From: JAYWGN01 sp043778255
GTDB lineage: Bacteria > Bacteroidota > Bacteroidia > Chitinophagales > Chitinophagaceae
Direction of reading: 5' to 3'
Length of the DNA stretch: 64,000 nt
Assembly: GCA_043778255.1 (NCBI GenBank)
Contig: JAYWGN010000026.1
Coordinates: forward strand, 47,479-111,478
The notes below the pieces were generated by a model. The model saw only the letters and a list, made by a program, of their open reading frames with translations, had not been told where the DNA came from and did no database searches. The position numbers and the translations under genes were made by a program. Below are positions 63,183 to 64,000 of this stretch, in pieces (the stretch's first letter is position 1; each line of letters starts with the position of its first letter).

Positions 63183-63839
63183 CTAAACCGAAACAATGGG
63201 CGATTGGCGTAAATAGGAATGGTTTTCGGCCACGTTGAGTATGAACTTAGCCAAATTCAAGCGACTGATTATCAGACTTGGACGGGCTTCCGCACCAAAA
63301 AAAACGCGCACAGGCCGTTCTTTGCGGCTGTTGGTTAGGCCAACGGGACGAACGGCGGTGTAATCGAGGTTGGATTGGGCGAGCAAGGTTTCTTGGTTTT
63401 CGTGTTCGCGGGAGCCGTAGCCAATGTTACTGAAATCAACGAACCACCGAAACCAAAACGGGATAGCGGCTTTGGTTTCCAACACGCCCCAAGCGGAAGT
63501 AACAATGACGTGCTTTGTACCCGATTGAGGCGTAATTTTGATGATATTTTTGATCACATTCGACAAGAAATCGGCGGGCGTTCGGAGGGCTGCCCAAGGA
63601 AAATCGGAGGTTCTGGAAATATTCAACGCACTCAAAACCGTTTCACAGCCTTGCATGGCCTTAGATAGCATTTCTAAATCGGCGGGCGAACCTTCAAAAA
63701 CGGTTAATTGGTCTGATTGAACAGTTATTTTTTGGGCATCACGAACCAATACATTTACCGAATGTCCACGCCGTAAAGTTTCGGCCAAAAGGTGTTTGCC
63801 CGTGCGTCCCGTTGCGCCCAAAATGAGGAATTTTTGCAT
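63183..63839 (-). CDS. NmrA/SDR-type NAD(P)-binding protein
   Basis: The 218-residue atypical short-chain dehydrogenase starts with the Rossmann motif ILGATGRTGKHLLAETLRRG and has VIVTSAWGVLETK, then YTAVRPVGLTN, as in NAD(P)-binding quinone-reductase-like NmrA proteins. The catalytic Tyr-x-x-x-Lys is not evident. GC content and codon choice (GCC, CGT, GGC frequent) are clearly unlike every other gene in the window, so it is foreign or from another source. It runs towards the R-M cassette. Confidence 0.85.
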   Translation of the reverse strand: MQKFLILGATGRTGKHLLAETLRRGHSVNVLVRDAQKITVQSDQLTVFEGSPADLEMLSKAMQGCETVLSALNISRTSDFPWAALRTPADFLSNVIKNIIKITPQSGTKHVIVTSAWGVLETKAAIPFWFRWFVDFSNIGYGSREHENQETLLAQSNLDYTAVRPVGLTNSRKERPVRVFFGAEARPSLIISRLNLAKFILNVAENHSYLRQSPIVSV

Positions 63840-63842
63840 TTT

Positions 63843-64000
63843 CTATTGACAATATTTTTTTGCCATTGCCGCCGACAATTCGTCGTCTAACCGCTGCCCC
63901 AATTGCCATATTTGACAGGCTTTTTCTTTTTGTTTATTTAAAAAAAAGGCTTGACCGAGCCAATAATGAATTTGGTCGGTGGCGGCATTGAGGTCATAAG
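63843..64000 (-). CDS. TPR-like protein, C-terminal part (runs off the window)
   Basis: The minus-strand frame ends at TAG (63843-63845) and continues beyond the window edge. The visible 51 residues read YDLNAATDQIHYWLGQAFFL, then LNKQKEKACQIWQLGQRLDD, and end MAKKYCQ. The helix-turn-helix spacing with aromatic and Ala residues suggests a tetratricopeptide-repeat end. It has the same higher-GC composition as the adjacent NmrA-like gene, 3 bp away. Confidence 0.6.
   Translation of the reverse strand, partial: YDLNAATDQIHYWLGQAFFLNKQKEKACQIWQLGQRLDDELSAAMAKKYCQ

Overview
The window is a low-GC chromosomal segment from a member of the Bacteroidota, perhaps a Chitinophagia- or Sphingobacteriia-type organism; the class is a guess. 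Three things support the phylum. There is a SusC/SusD pair and an Omp28/TlpA outer-membrane cluster. There are C-terminal sorting domains of the type IX secretion system (a CHU_C-type domain at 18257-20884 and a Por_Secre-type tail at 57209-57529). Many genes have the Bacteroidota -7 promoter element TAnnTTTG just upstream.

Layout. 1-10.9 kb: a truncated GT5 glycosyltransferase divergent from panC, an RDD membrane protein, a CapA-like lipoprotein, a serine hydrolase, serA, a tightly coupled Omp28-TlpA-DUF6029 operon and an alpha/beta hydrolase. 11-23.5 kb: a secreted thioredoxin, a three-gene operon led by a head-repeat/S74 surface protein, ahcY, a repeat-rich gap, an Lrp/AsnC regulator, a large CHU_C surface protein and recQ. 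23.5-32.3 kb: tRNA-Phe set between direct repeats, SusD/SusC, queG, a TonB-like C-terminal-domain protein, two uncharacterised genes and a sigma-54 activator. 32.3-40.2 kb: a decaying nucleotidyltransferase/HEPN (MntA/HepT) array, miaB, the malic enzyme, an antitoxin with a dead ParE toxin, and a DUF4143 ATPase behind an ordered palindrome/direct-repeat operator region. 40.2-57.2 kb: typA, HMG-CoA lyase, rlmB, DUF5686, DUF1456, a FadN-like beta-oxidation enzyme, a sigma/anti-sigma/lipoprotein operon, fbp and lysC from one palindromic divergent promoter, and an APC permease. 57.2-64 kb: a broken RCC1/T9SS surface-protein gene, a type III restriction-modification cassette bounded by two similar structured repeats, then an abrupt rise in GC with an NmrA-like gene and a partial TPR-like gene.

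Core genes cover one-carbon and amino-acid metabolism (serA, ahcY, lysC), CoA supply (panC), gluconeogenesis (fbp, malic enzyme), leucine and fatty-acid breakdown (HMG-CoA lyase, FadN-like), tRNA/rRNA modification (miaB, queG, rlmB) and envelope functions. The accessory material sits in short repeat-rich gaps.

The most interesting signals are: the type III R-M cassette whose two borders share a hairpin architecture and a conserved loop; the MntA/HepT array with at least three nucleotidyltransferase copies and two broken toxins; the 34-nt perfect palindrome plus 32-nt direct repeats in front of the ATPase; octamer arrays whose first bases are the stop codons of miaB and rlmB; and palindromic repeats inserted in frame inside miaB and the FadN-like gene.
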